Below are positions 17,104 through 25,661 of a stretch of DNA of 64,000 bases, one piece after another. The position numbers were made by a program, and so were the translations under genes. The notes under the pieces were generated by a model. The model was not told the DNA's origin and did no database searches. It saw only the letters and a program-made list of their open reading frames with translations. Source of the stretch: Planctomycetota bacterium (GTDB taxonomy: Bacteria > Planctomycetota > Planctomycetia > Pirellulales > Lacipirellulaceae); assembly GCA_024278955.1 (NCBI GenBank), contig JAJRSE010000102.1, forward strand, positions 1 through 64,000, given 5' to 3'. Position 1 is the stretch's first letter. Each line of letters starts with the position of its first letter.

Positions 17104-19283
17104 ATGCTACGCGCAGCTTGGTTTTTGTTTGGACGCCTTGGTCGGTGGCGATCTCGGTGGTGGTGTTGGTTGTGGCGACGGGGCTTTGCTACGCCTCTTG
17201 GCGTCGTAGCGGTTATCGGACGGCGCATGGGTTGCTTGAAGTGGTTCGCTGGTGTGCGATTGCTTTTGGTTGCTTGTTGATCAATCAGCCAGAATTCACC
17301 GAAGAGTTTCGCGGCAACGAGAAACCGACGATCGCGATTCTGTGTGATGGGTCGCCCAGTATGCAGACGGTTGATGTCGTGAATCAGAGCACAGCGGCGA
17401 TAAGTCGGGATGCTGCGGTCGAGCCGTTGCTTGACGCGGCGACTTGGAAGTCGCTTGAAGAGCGAATGCATGTAGTGGTGGCGACTTTTGGCAAGGAGGA
17501 TGGGCACAGCGATTTGTTTCAGTCGATGACCGAGACGTTGAATCAGCAGAGTCGTTTACTGGGAGTGGTGCTTGTTTCGGATGGCGATTGGAATGCGGGG
17601 CAACCGCCTGTTCAAGCGGCAACTCGTATGCGGCTTAGCGGCGTGCCGTTGTTTGCGGTGCCGGTGGGGAGTCCGACGCGTTTGCCGGACGTGGAGCTTA
17701 CGAGTCTTGATTCTCCGACGTTTGGTGTAGCGGGGAAATCGGTTCGCATTCCTTTTACGATCGAAAGTTCGTTACCTCGCGAACATACTGCCAGTGTGGT
17801 GCTTCGGACCAGCGATGGCGATGAGCTACAGACCGAAGTGCGACTCCGTCCGATGGGGCGCACGAGCGATGCGATCATTTGGAAGCCGTCGGGTGCAGGT
17901 GATATGGAAATCACGCTTACGGTTTCGCCTCACCCTGATGAAATCCAGGGAGACAATAACGAGCTGACGGCACCGATTTCGATTCGCGAAGAAAAGCTGC
18001 GAGTGTTGCTGGTGGAGTCGTATCCTCGCTGGGAGTATCGCTATTTGCGAAATGCACTTTCGCGGGATTCGGGCGTTGAGTTGTCGTGTTTGTTGTTTCA
18101 TCCGGGGCTGGATAAAGTTGGTGGAGGGAACAAAGATTACATTAAGTCGTTTCCTGAAGGACTGGAAGAGTTGGGGCAGTTTGACGTGGTTTTCCTTGGC
18201 GATGTGGGGATGAAAGAGAGCCAGCTCTCGGAGGAAGATTGCCGATTGATCAAAGGTATCGTGCAGTATCAGGCGAGTGGGCTCGTTTTTATGCCGGGCT
18301 GGCAAGGCCATCAGAATAGTTTGTTGCAGAGCGAGCTAGCCGAACTTTATCCGGTGATACTCGACCCTTCGCAGCCGACCGGTTGGGGGTCGCGTACGCC
18401 TAGTCATTTTGAGCTGACGCAACTTGGCCAGCGCAGCTTGCTTACGAAGTTGACCGATGATGCCGAGGAGAATATTTCGGTGTGGGATGGGCTGCCCGGT
18501 TTTCAGTGGTACGCAGCGGTCGAGCGTGCTCGTCCGGGGAGCGAAGTGCTTTGTGTTCATCGGGACAACAGCAACCAGTATGGCCGTATTCCGCTCTTGG
18601 CGACTCGTACTTTTGGGACGGGCAAGGTGCTTTTCATGGGGACCGACGGCGCGTGGCGTTGGCGCAAGGGGGTTGAGGACAAATATCACTATCGTTTTTG
18701 GGGGCAAGTGGTTCGCTGGATGGCTTATCAGCGCAACATGGCCAAGGGCGAGTCGATGCGTTTGTACTACTCGCCCGACCAGCCGCATCTTGATCGTCAG
18801 ATTGCGCTCAACGCAAATGTGATGCAGCCGTCGGGCGAGCCGCTGCAAAAAGGGGAGGTATTGGCACGCATTACGGCCCCTTCGGGCAAGGTCGAGACGG
18901 TGCGTTTTCAGTCGACCGGAGACGAGTGGGGAGCGTTTGCCGGTGAGTTCACTCCTACAGAACCGGGGCAACATCAAGTTACCTTGGCTTGTAAGCAAAC
19001 TAGTGCGACACTAGAGACCCTGTTTTATGTGCAGGGCGTTGCCGAAGAACGTCCGGGACGACCGGCACGGCCCGACGTGATGGAGGAGCTTGCCCGCGTG
19101 ACGCGAGGCAAGGTTTTGAATGTCCATGAAATCGATGAAATGATTGGCGCCTTGGGCGCGTTGCCAGACCCGCCCCCGAGGATACGGCGCGTGCAGCTTT
19201 GGTCGCACCCGCTGGTAGGAGCGGCGTTTGTTGGACTGGTGGGAGCTTTTTGGATAGGTCGGAAAGCGGTTGGGTTGATTTGA
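17100..19283 (+). CDS. Membrane VWA/glutamine-amidotransferase-like protein
   Basis: The product is 727 aa. Two membrane helices lie in the first 65 residues. A VWA-like site CDGSPSM (Asp83, Ser85, Ser87) follows. The middle (~300-560) has the class I glutamine-amidotransferase-like fold often found in this gene of the MoxR cluster (VLLVESYPRWEYRYLRNAL; FDVVFLGDVGM; GLVFMPGWQGH), without a Cys nucleophile that I can point to. One membrane helix lies near the C-terminus. It starts within the BatA-like stop codon (ATGA overlap) and is probably part of the same membrane complex. Confidence 0.85.
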   Translation: MNATRSLVFVWTPWSVAISVVVLVVATGLCYASWRRSGYRTAHGLLEVVRWCAIAFGCLLINQPEFTEEFRGNEKPTIAILCDGSPSMQTVDVVNQSTAAISRDAAVEPLLDAATWKSLEERMHVVVATFGKEDGHSDLFQSMTETLNQQSRLLGVVLVSDGDWNAGQPPVQAATRMRLSGVPLFAVPVGSPTRLPDVELTSLDSPTFGVAGKSVRIPFTIESSLPREHTASVVLRTSDGDELQTEVRLRPMGRTSDAIIWKPSGAGDMEITLTVSPHPDEIQGDNNELTAPISIREEKLRVLLVESYPRWEYRYLRNALSRDSGVELSCLLFHPGLDKVGGGNKDYIKSFPEGLEELGQFDVVFLGDVGMKESQLSEEDCRLIKGIVQYQASGLVFMPGWQGHQNSLLQSELAELYPVILDPSQPTGWGSRTPSHFELTQLGQRSLLTKLTDDAEENISVWDGLPGFQWYAAVERARPGSEVLCVHRDNSNQYGRIPLLATRTFGTGKVLFMGTDGAWRWRKGVEDKYHYRFWGQVVRWMAYQRNMAKGESMRLYYSPDQPHLDRQIALNANVMQPSGEPLQKGEVLARITAPSGKVETVRFQSTGDEWGAFAGEFTPTEPGQHQVTLACKQTSATLETLFYVQGVAEERPGRPARPDVMEELARVTRGKVLNVHEIDEMIGALGALPDPPPRIRRVQLWSHPLVGAAFVGLVGAFWIGRKAVGLI

Positions 19284-19358
19284 GTTTTTGAGTCGTGAGT
19301 CGTGAGTTGTTGGGGTAGTTGGCCCGAGAGATACCAATCCCAGATGGGAGCTTGAAGC

Positions 19359-22013
19359 ATGAAATCTAAATTGGCGACACGAGCGGATGTCCGGCTGCCG
19401 GTTGAGCTTGAGCAGCAGCTTTATAGCTATCGCAATTCGGTTTGGAGGTTGAAGATTGCCGAAGCGGTGGCAATCGCTGCCTGCGCGATTCTATTGGCCT
19501 TCTTGGGTGTTTTTGTGCTGGACCGTTTTTGGGATACGCCCAACGGGGTTCGGTTCGCGGCCTTGCTGCTTGTGGGGATTGGTTGGGCGGCGATTCCTTT
19601 GGGGATTTATCGTTGGATTTGGCGACGCCGTAATTTGCCTCAAGTCGCAAGGCTTATCAGCCAGCGAATGCCAGACGCTGGCGATCGGTTGTTAGGTGTT
19701 TTGGAATTGGTGGGCGACCCGGCTGAACAGCAGCGTTCGCCAGAGCTTTGTTATGCGGCGGTCCAGCAGGTTGCCTCGGAAGCGACACGCTGGAATCTTC
19801 GTCAGACCGCCCTGCCCTCTCGTCGCAGAAATTGGCCGATTCAGGCGCTCGCGTTGGTAACGCTTGCAGTAGGACTGGCGCTAGCGGTTCCAGATGCTTC
19901 GCAAAGTTCGTGGGCCCGGCTGCTAAGTCCTTGGAAAGATATTCCTCGCTATAGTTTTGCGGCGATTGCGCAAGTGCCCGATTCGATGGTGGTTGCTCAT
20001 GGCGAGCCTTTTACACTCGAGCTTGGCTTGGCAGAGGGCTCGCTTTGGAAGCCTGCGAGTGGCCGAGTTACCGTTGGCGGGCAGCAACCTCTTGAGGCTT
20101 CGTTGGTCGAGGGGAAATACCAGTTTGAAGTGCCTGCACAGATTAACGAAAGCAGGGTCTCCGTTCGCATCGGAGATGCGCGGCATGAAATACATTTGCT
20201 GCCGACTTTGCGTCCCGAACTGACTGCCGTGATGGCGAACCTTACGCTTCCCGAGTACCTTGAGCGGCCTGGCGATTTGGAGCAGGATGTGCGTGGTGGT
20301 TCGATCACGCTTGTGACCGGAAGTCGGGCGAGCCTTTTTGCGACCGCGAATCGGGAGCTTGAGTCGGCTCGCGTTGATGGAGTCTCTCAGAAGCCCGAGC
20401 ATTCTGAGATGACTAGCCCAGATGTTTTGATTGAAGAGTCGCGAGAAGTTTTATTCGAGTGGACCGACAAATTGGGGCTTGAGGGAAAACAACCTTTTAA
20501 GGTGACGATTACTCAGACCGAGGATGAGGCCCCGGCGATTTCTTGCCAGGGACTTGGCCGTCAGCAAGTGGTGCTTGTGAGCGAGCAACTGCGTTTTGAG
20601 ATTCAAGCGCGTGACGATTTTGGGATTCGTGAAATTGGGATGGAATGGAATGGCTTTACGTTTGATGGGAGTCCTTCGGATTTGAAGGGCGAGCGTACGC
20701 TTGCCGCCGGGGGTGCGGAGAGGGAAGTCATCAACGCGGCAGGGACGTTTACGGCAGAGAATTTGGGGATTGAGCCGCAGGCAATCTCGTTACGAATCTA
20801 CGCTGAAGACTATCTGCCAGAGCGTGGAAGGATTTATTCGCCGTCGTACGTTTTGTATGTGCTTTCGCCCGACCAACATGCGATTTGGCTCACCGAGCAG
20901 CTTAGCAAATGGCATCGACGAGCGCTCGAAGTCCGTGACCGGGAGCTTCAGCTTTATGAAACGAACAAGGAATTGCGGGCGTTGCCGGTCGAGTCGCTTG
21001 AGCTCGGCGAGACGCGAAAGCGTGTTGAGCGTCAGGCTTCGGCAGAGCGTGCGAATGGACGTCGGCTTTCGACGCTGAGCCAGATTGGAGAGCAACTTGT
21101 CCAGCAGGCAACTCGTAATCCGGAGTTTGGCGTAGGCCACCTCGAAAAATGGGCAGAAATGTTGCAGCTTCTGAAAGAAATTTCTGCTAATCGAATGCCT
21201 TCGGTCGCCGACTTGCTGCAAGATGCTTCGGAAGCGCCACAGCTTGCAGGAGAATCTTCTGATTTGAAGAGTGCGCCGATGGCGGGGGTCAATCGAAGCC
21301 CTCCGCCGAATGCGGGAGGTTCGCCATCGGAAGAGGAGAAAACAAAACAGCCGGCTGCGCCGCAGGTGGTGGATTCGGAATCTTCGCAGCAGCCGTTGGA
21401 TTCGTTGGCCGACGATTCGGAACCGGAAAAGAAACCTGCGGGATCGTCGGGTTTGACGCTGCCGGTCACGACGCTCATGGGAAAAGCGAAGAAGGCCGAT
21501 GCCTGTCCGGTGGGCGACAAGATGGACGAGGCGCTTGCTGAGCAGCGTGATTTGCTGGCGGAGTTTGAGCGTATTGCGAACGAATTGAATAGTATATTGG
21601 CCAACCTGGAAGGCAGCTCGCTGGTGAAGCGTTTGAAATCGGCTTCGCGCAAGCAGTATGCCGCAGCGGGGGAGATAGGCAAGTTGATCGATTCGACGTT
21701 TGGCGCCGTGGCTGCACATTCGGGCGAGGATCAGCGGTCGCTGGTTGAGTTGTCGAAGCGAGAAGACGCGAGTAGCCAGACGGTTTCTTATATTCTGGAT
21801 GACATGCAGGCTTATTTTCAGCGCCGACCGTTTGCTCGGTTCCGAACCGTGATCGATCAGATGAGTGAAGCCGATGTGGTTGGGAATTTACGTTCGCTTA
21901 GTAAAGAAATCCCCGATGACCAGGGACTTTCGATGGCACAGTGTGAGTTTTGGTCGGACTCGCTGGACCGGTGGGCAGAGGACTTAGTCGACCCGGCAGG
22001 CGGCGGTACGTGA
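19359..22013 (+). CDS. Large membrane coiled-coil protein, ends at in-frame TGA
   Basis: The product is 884 aa up to the TGA at 22011-22013. Two N-terminal membrane helices (~40-60 and ~68-88) are followed by beta-rich domains (~190-480) and long charged helices, with a low-complexity Pro/Ser/Glu stretch (~630-715). It resembles the DUF4175-like protein that usually follows in MoxR/VWA operons. The reading frame continues past the TGA with conserved-looking sequence (PGGKSRGSLPPSIVLEAMK) for 202 more codons to 22622. I believe the family protein is one chain with a Cys at this place, so the TGA is either a nonsense mutation, a sequencing error, or recoded. A full chain would be about 1087 aa. 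Confidence 0.85.
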   Translation: MKSKLATRADVRLPVELEQQLYSYRNSVWRLKIAEAVAIAACAILLAFLGVFVLDRFWDTPNGVRFAALLLVGIGWAAIPLGIYRWIWRRRNLPQVARLISQRMPDAGDRLLGVLELVGDPAEQQRSPELCYAAVQQVASEATRWNLRQTALPSRRRNWPIQALALVTLAVGLALAVPDASQSSWARLLSPWKDIPRYSFAAIAQVPDSMVVAHGEPFTLELGLAEGSLWKPASGRVTVGGQQPLEASLVEGKYQFEVPAQINESRVSVRIGDARHEIHLLPTLRPELTAVMANLTLPEYLERPGDLEQDVRGGSITLVTGSRASLFATANRELESARVDGVSQKPEHSEMTSPDVLIEESREVLFEWTDKLGLEGKQPFKVTITQTEDEAPAISCQGLGRQQVVLVSEQLRFEIQARDDFGIREIGMEWNGFTFDGSPSDLKGERTLAAGGAEREVINAAGTFTAENLGIEPQAISLRIYAEDYLPERGRIYSPSYVLYVLSPDQHAIWLTEQLSKWHRRALEVRDRELQLYETNKELRALPVESLELGETRKRVERQASAERANGRRLSTLSQIGEQLVQQATRNPEFGVGHLEKWAEMLQLLKEISANRMPSVADLLQDASEAPQLAGESSDLKSAPMAGVNRSPPPNAGGSPSEEEKTKQPAAPQVVDSESSQQPLDSLADDSEPEKKPAGSSGLTLPVTTLMGKAKKADACPVGDKMDEALAEQRDLLAEFERIANELNSILANLEGSSLVKRLKSASRKQYAAAGEIGKLIDSTFGAVAAHSGEDQRSLVELSKREDASSQTVSYILDDMQAYFQRRPFARFRTVIDQMSEADVVGNLRSLSKEIPDDQGLSMAQCEFWSDSLDRWAEDLVDPAGGGT

Positions 22014-22622
22014 CCGGGCGGCAAATCGCGCGGCAGTTTGCCGCCTTCCATAGTGCTTGAGGCCATGAAAATTCTTGAAGGAGAAATTGAGCTTCGTGAA
22101 GATACTCGGGTTGCTGAGCAAGCGAAACCGGCGGTCGAGAATGAGGAACATGTTGAGCAGGCAAATCAGCTTTCTGGAATACAGAAAAAGTTGCGGGTTC
22201 GCACCGATGATTTGATACCTCGGATTCGGGCGCTTCCTGAGGGAGAGACGTTGTTTGCCAAGGAGATCATGCTGCTTTCCCAGGTGGCGGTTGTGATGGT
22301 CGAGGCGAAAAGTATTTTGGCCGAGCCGAACACCGGAGGCGAGGCGATTGCTGCTGAGACCGAGGTGATTGAGTTGCTTTTGCAGTCGAAGCGGATCAAT
22401 CCGAACGGCGGAGGTGGCGGTGGGTCGAGCCCTGGGGGAGGCGGTGGGGGCGATACTTCGGATTCGGCGATTGCCCTTTTGGGTAAAGGCGTGAATGAAC
22501 GCGAGGTGCGAGTGCAGAAAGATGTGCATCATGCGACCGGAGATTCTACTTCGACGTTGCCTGAGGAGTTTCGCGCAGGACTGGATGAATATTTCAATCG
22601 AATCGTGGACCCGAATGGGTGA
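22014..22622 (+). CDS. C-terminal part of the coiled-coil protein, after the TGA
   Basis: 202 codons in the same frame as the preceding gene with no stop. The sequence is charged helical (ILEGEIELREDTRVAEQA), then a Gly-rich linker (RINPNGGGGGGSSPGGGGGG), then a conserved tail LPEEFRAGLDEYFNRI. If translated alone it would start at ATG 22065, with weak GAGG only three bases away, or TTG 22038. The continuity of the conserved chain across the TGA argues that it belongs to the upstream protein. It is followed by the next gene after 4 bp. Confidence 0.7.
   Translation, partial: PGGKSRGSLPPSIVLEAMKILEGEIELREDTRVAEQAKPAVENEEHVEQANQLSGIQKKLRVRTDDLIPRIRALPEGETLFAKEIMLLSQVAVVMVEAKSILAEPNTGGEAIAAETEVIELLLQSKRINPNGGGGGGSSPGGGGGGDTSDSAIALLGKGVNEREVRVQKDVHHATGDSTSTLPEEFRAGLDEYFNRIVDPNG
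22017..22045 (+). other. Perfect hairpin directly after the in-frame TGA
   Basis: GGCGGCAAA (22017-22025) pairs perfectly with TTTGCCGCC (22037-22045) around an 11-nt loop, beginning 3 nt after the TGA. Bacterial SECIS elements are stem-loops just 3' of the Sec UGA, so position and size fit in outline. The loop is larger than in the classical E. coli type. It may also be a chance result of coding sequence. Confidence 0.5.
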
Positions 22623-22626
22623 GCCT

Positions 22627-23712
22627 ATGGCGAATTTGTGCAGAGGGTTTGTTTTTCTTGGTGCGTTGCTTTGCTGTGCGCTACTAGGGGCTGTGCGCGC
22701 TGCAGAGGAAACGCCGAAAGAAAAATCGGAGGTGCCGGCGGGGTATGAGGACGCGACTGAGCCTAAGAAGGCCGAAGCCGAGCGTGAAGAGCCGATGAAG
22801 GAAGAGGCGGCAGCTGAGGAAGTTGAAGCGGAAGTGCCGGCCGGATATGAAGATGCGGGCAAAGCGGAGAAGCGAAAGAAGCGAGCGCGTCTACCTGCTG
22901 CCGTAAGGCCGGCGATGGCGAAGATCGATGCCGATAATCCGCAGGTCCAGGCGTTAGCTGCGCAGATGCAACAGCAGTTGAAGCCGTACTTTGCGGCGGA
23001 GTTGTCGTTTGCGAGGACCGTCTGTCAGCCGAACGCTGAGCAGCTGCAGAAGATGAAAGATCGGGCGACGCCGGAGTTGGAGAGAACGATTATGGAATTG
23101 GCAATGCAGCAGGCTCCGCAGATGGGGTTGGGCCTTGGATGGCCGGGGGCTCAGCCTCAGAAAAAAGATATTCGAGAGCAATTTGAGATCGCTGCAAGCA
23201 AAATTGTCTCGGAGGTGTTTTCGCCTGAGGTCGTCGAGAAGTACGAAGAAGAGCAAAGTCATCGCCTTGAGTTTCGTGCAAGAGCCGGCGCGATGGCGCT
23301 AGTGGCGCATCTGGATAAGCGGTTTCGTTTGTCGCAGACGCAACGTGAGGCTCTTACCGATTCGATGCAGGAAGGTTGGCAGCGTCAGTGGCAGGCTTAC
23401 TTGCAGTTTATGGGGAATAATCCGGAGTATTTCCCACCGGTGCCCGACGAGACCATTTTGCCGCATCTCAATGAGGTGCAAGCCAAGCAATGGAAGAGCA
23501 TGAAGCGTACGAATATCGGTTTTGGCTGGCAGCACATGAACAACCATGGAATTTTTCGGGAGATGAAACAAGAGTTTGATTGGTTTGGAGACGACGCGAG
23601 AGTGAAAGTCCCCGGGATGGTGCAGTTTTTTGCAGCGCCTGCTGCTGAGTTTGAGTTGTTTGTTCAAGAGGACGAAGAAGGTGAAGAGGACAAGGCGGAG
23701 GAAGAGGAATGA
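22627..23712 (+). CDS. Secreted charged protein with VPAGYEDA repeats
   Basis: The product is 361 aa from ATG 22627; upstream starts would overlap the preceding gene and bury the signal peptide. The signal peptide ends near AVRAAEE. The next ~75 residues are highly charged and contain the motif VPAGYEDA twice. The rest (~95-350) is predicted helical with many Gln, Lys and Glu and a strongly acidic tail (EEGEEDKAEEEE). No known domain was recognised. It overlaps the next gene by ATGA. Its place inside the MoxR train suggests an accessory envelope role. Confidence 0.75.
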   Translation: MANLCRGFVFLGALLCCALLGAVRAAEETPKEKSEVPAGYEDATEPKKAEAEREEPMKEEAAAEEVEAEVPAGYEDAGKAEKRKKRARLPAAVRPAMAKIDADNPQVQALAAQMQQQLKPYFAAELSFARTVCQPNAEQLQKMKDRATPELERTIMELAMQQAPQMGLGLGWPGAQPQKKDIREQFEIAASKIVSEVFSPEVVEKYEEEQSHRLEFRARAGAMALVAHLDKRFRLSQTQREALTDSMQEGWQRQWQAYLQFMGNNPEYFPPVPDETILPHLNEVQAKQWKSMKRTNIGFGWQHMNNHGIFREMKQEFDWFGDDARVKVPGMVQFFAAPAAEFELFVQEDEEGEEDKAEEEE

Positions 23713-24563
23713 GCAAGGCATTTTTTCTGTTTCTTTGGGCGCTAGCCGCTGTGTTGTTTCTCACCTCGTTACCGGGTTCCACCGTTGCGGTGGAATTTAT
23801 TGAGATCGTTGAAGAGCAAGTAGCCGAGCAGAATCGGAATATCAATGGCTTTCGGATTGAACATTTCGACCAATGGGTCTTTAGCAACCAGCAGGAAATC
23901 GCTGGGGCGAAGACGCAGCTTTTAGAACGACTTGAGGCCGAAGCCAATTCAATCCAATCGACATGCGACTTGTCGGACGAACAGAAAGAGAAATTGCTGC
24001 TGGCTGGGCGAGGCGATATTCAGGTTTTCACGCAACTTTATGCGGCTACGAAAGCCAAGTTTGCAGAAAACTTGAAGAAGGGAGACCAGCAGGCGGTTCA
24101 GAATATTTGGCAAGAGATTCAGCCGTTGAAGAGGAAGTACCATGGTTTGATTTTTGGCGAGGGCTCGCTTTTTGAAAAAGTTCTAGGCCACTTGCTTGAT
24201 GAGCAACAGACGGCCCGTATAGAAAAGCTTCGACGAGAGCAGCGTAAGTTTCAGTATCAAAGCGCGGTAATGCTGTTGATTTCGCAATTCGATCGGGCGG
24301 CTCCCTTTACGCATGAGAATCGGGAGAAGCTTCTTGCACTAATCTATGAGCATTCGAGGCCTCCGAAATCGTTTACGGGAGAGAATCATAGCCACTATGT
24401 TACGTATTACCTGTTGGGACAGATGTCGGAGATTCCGGAAGACGAGCTGCATCCTTTGTTTGAGGAGGCAGCTTGGAAGGTAGTCAAGCAGCAGATAAAG
24501 CAAGGGAAACGGATGAAACGTAATCTTGAGAAGCGGGGTTTGGTTCCCGAGGAAGAGGAGTAG
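23709..24563 (+). CDS. Secreted helical hypothetical protein
   Basis: The product is 284 aa with an N-terminal signal peptide (FLFLWALAAVLFLTSLPGST) followed by a helix-rich body (EEQVAEQNRNINGFRIEHFD; LLDEQQTARIEKLRREQRKF). It is similar in style to the preceding gene product (helical, with a DEQ-rich pattern like periplasmic Spy/CpxP proteins), and the two may be distant paralogues. It ends in an acidic tail. Coupled by ATGA overlap to the upstream gene and followed after 7 bp by the next. Confidence 0.75.
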   Translation: MSKAFFLFLWALAAVLFLTSLPGSTVAVEFIEIVEEQVAEQNRNINGFRIEHFDQWVFSNQQEIAGAKTQLLERLEAEANSIQSTCDLSDEQKEKLLLAGRGDIQVFTQLYAATKAKFAENLKKGDQQAVQNIWQEIQPLKRKYHGLIFGEGSLFEKVLGHLLDEQQTARIEKLRREQRKFQYQSAVMLLISQFDRAAPFTHENREKLLALIYEHSRPPKSFTGENHSHYVTYYLLGQMSEIPEDELHPLFEEAAWKVVKQQIKQGKRMKRNLEKRGLVPEEEE

Positions 24564-24570
24564 GATTTTT

Positions 24571-25653
24571 ATGTGTAAAATACTTATTGCAAACGAGAGT
24601 CGGTGCGGGCGTTTTGCGTTTGTCTTTTGCCTTTTGGCATTTGCTTGGCTTCGTTGTGATTTAGGAACCGCCTCGGCGCAGCTTCCGTTTATGATTCATC
24701 AGGGGGATGCGGTTCCTCGTGACGTTCGCGAGATTTACGATCGCGGGGTTGCTTACCTTGTGAAAACTCAAGCGGCGGACGGTTCTTGGCAGGGCGGGCA
24801 GTCGGGGCCGGGGGTTACGGGGATGGCGCTGATGACCCTTCTCGCCTCGGGCGAAGACCCCAACTTTGGAAAGTACAGCCAGGCGGTACGTAAGGCGGTC
24901 AAGAGTATTGTTGATTCTCAGGATACGAGTACAGGGTATCTTGGCAACAGCATGTATCACCACGGTTTTGGAATGCTTGGTTTGGCGGAAGCTTATGGCA
25001 CGGTGGACGATCGGACTTTTTGGAGGTCGGCACCGACGAAGAAAAAGTCGATTGGCGCGGCGCTTGAGTTGGCTGTCCGTTCGGCGATGACTTCCCAAAA
25101 GAAAAACCCGTTGGGAGCTTGGCGCTATTCGCCCGATGCGAGCGATGCCGATACTTCGGTCAGCGGCGCGGTTTTGATTGGCTTGTTGGCTGCTCGCAAC
25201 GCAGGAATCGAAGTGCCCGACGCTTCGATCGATCGAGCGATATCCTACTACGAAGGGATGACCTCCGACAACGGAAACGTGGGCTACTCGGGTGGCATGG
25301 GGGGGATGGGCCAGTCGACGGCGCGGACGTCGATTGCTTCGCTTGTTTATGCCATTGCGCGTCGGCAAGATCTTCCGAAGTACAAGGCGACGGTTACGAA
25401 TTTGACGAACAATCTCGAAGCGGGAGGCAACGATCATTACAAAGAGTATGCCCGATATTATCAGTCGCAGGCGCTCTTTCAAGGCGATATGGAAGCGTGG
25501 GAGAAATGGAACAAGATGCTGATAGAAAAGCTGAAAGGGTCTCAACATGAAGACGGCAGCTTTCGCGGCAATTTTGGCGCCCCGGCGAGCACCTCGTTGA
25601 ATTTGCTTTCGTTAGCGCTCAATTATCGCTTTCTTCCAATTTACGAACGGTAG
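24571..25653 (+). CDS. Secreted prenyltransferase/squalene-cyclase-fold protein
   Basis: The product is 360 aa from ATG 24571 with AGGA upstream. It has a signal peptide (ending GTASAQLP). The body shows alpha/alpha-toroid repeats: YLVKTQAADGSWQGG, then GAWRYSPDASDADTSVSGAV, then LSLALNYRFLP. The QxxDGSW pattern is the QW-type motif of terpene cyclases and prenyltransferases, but the catalytic DxDD of squalene-hopene cyclase is not seen. Planctomycetes have many secreted members of this fold with unknown function. It sits between the helical protein and a TlpA-type protein in one operon. Confidence 0.85.
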   Translation: MCKILIANESRCGRFAFVFCLLAFAWLRCDLGTASAQLPFMIHQGDAVPRDVREIYDRGVAYLVKTQAADGSWQGGQSGPGVTGMALMTLLASGEDPNFGKYSQAVRKAVKSIVDSQDTSTGYLGNSMYHHGFGMLGLAEAYGTVDDRTFWRSAPTKKKSIGAALELAVRSAMTSQKKNPLGAWRYSPDASDADTSVSGAVLIGLLAARNAGIEVPDASIDRAISYYEGMTSDNGNVGYSGGMGGMGQSTARTSIASLVYAIARRQDLPKYKATVTNLTNNLEAGGNDHYKEYARYYQSQALFQGDMEAWEKWNKMLIEKLKGSQHEDGSFRGNFGAPASTSLNLLSLALNYRFLPIYER

Positions 25654-25661
25654 AGGTCGCA

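Noticed and set aside
20790..21719. 309-codon - strand frame inside the coiled-coil gene
   Set aside because: Arg/Leu-rich antisense shadow of a GC-rich coding strand, without a recognisable protein.
22495..22626. N-terminal extension of the VPAGYEDA-repeat protein
   Set aside because: It overlaps the preceding gene in another frame and would bury a clear signal peptide that starts at 22627.
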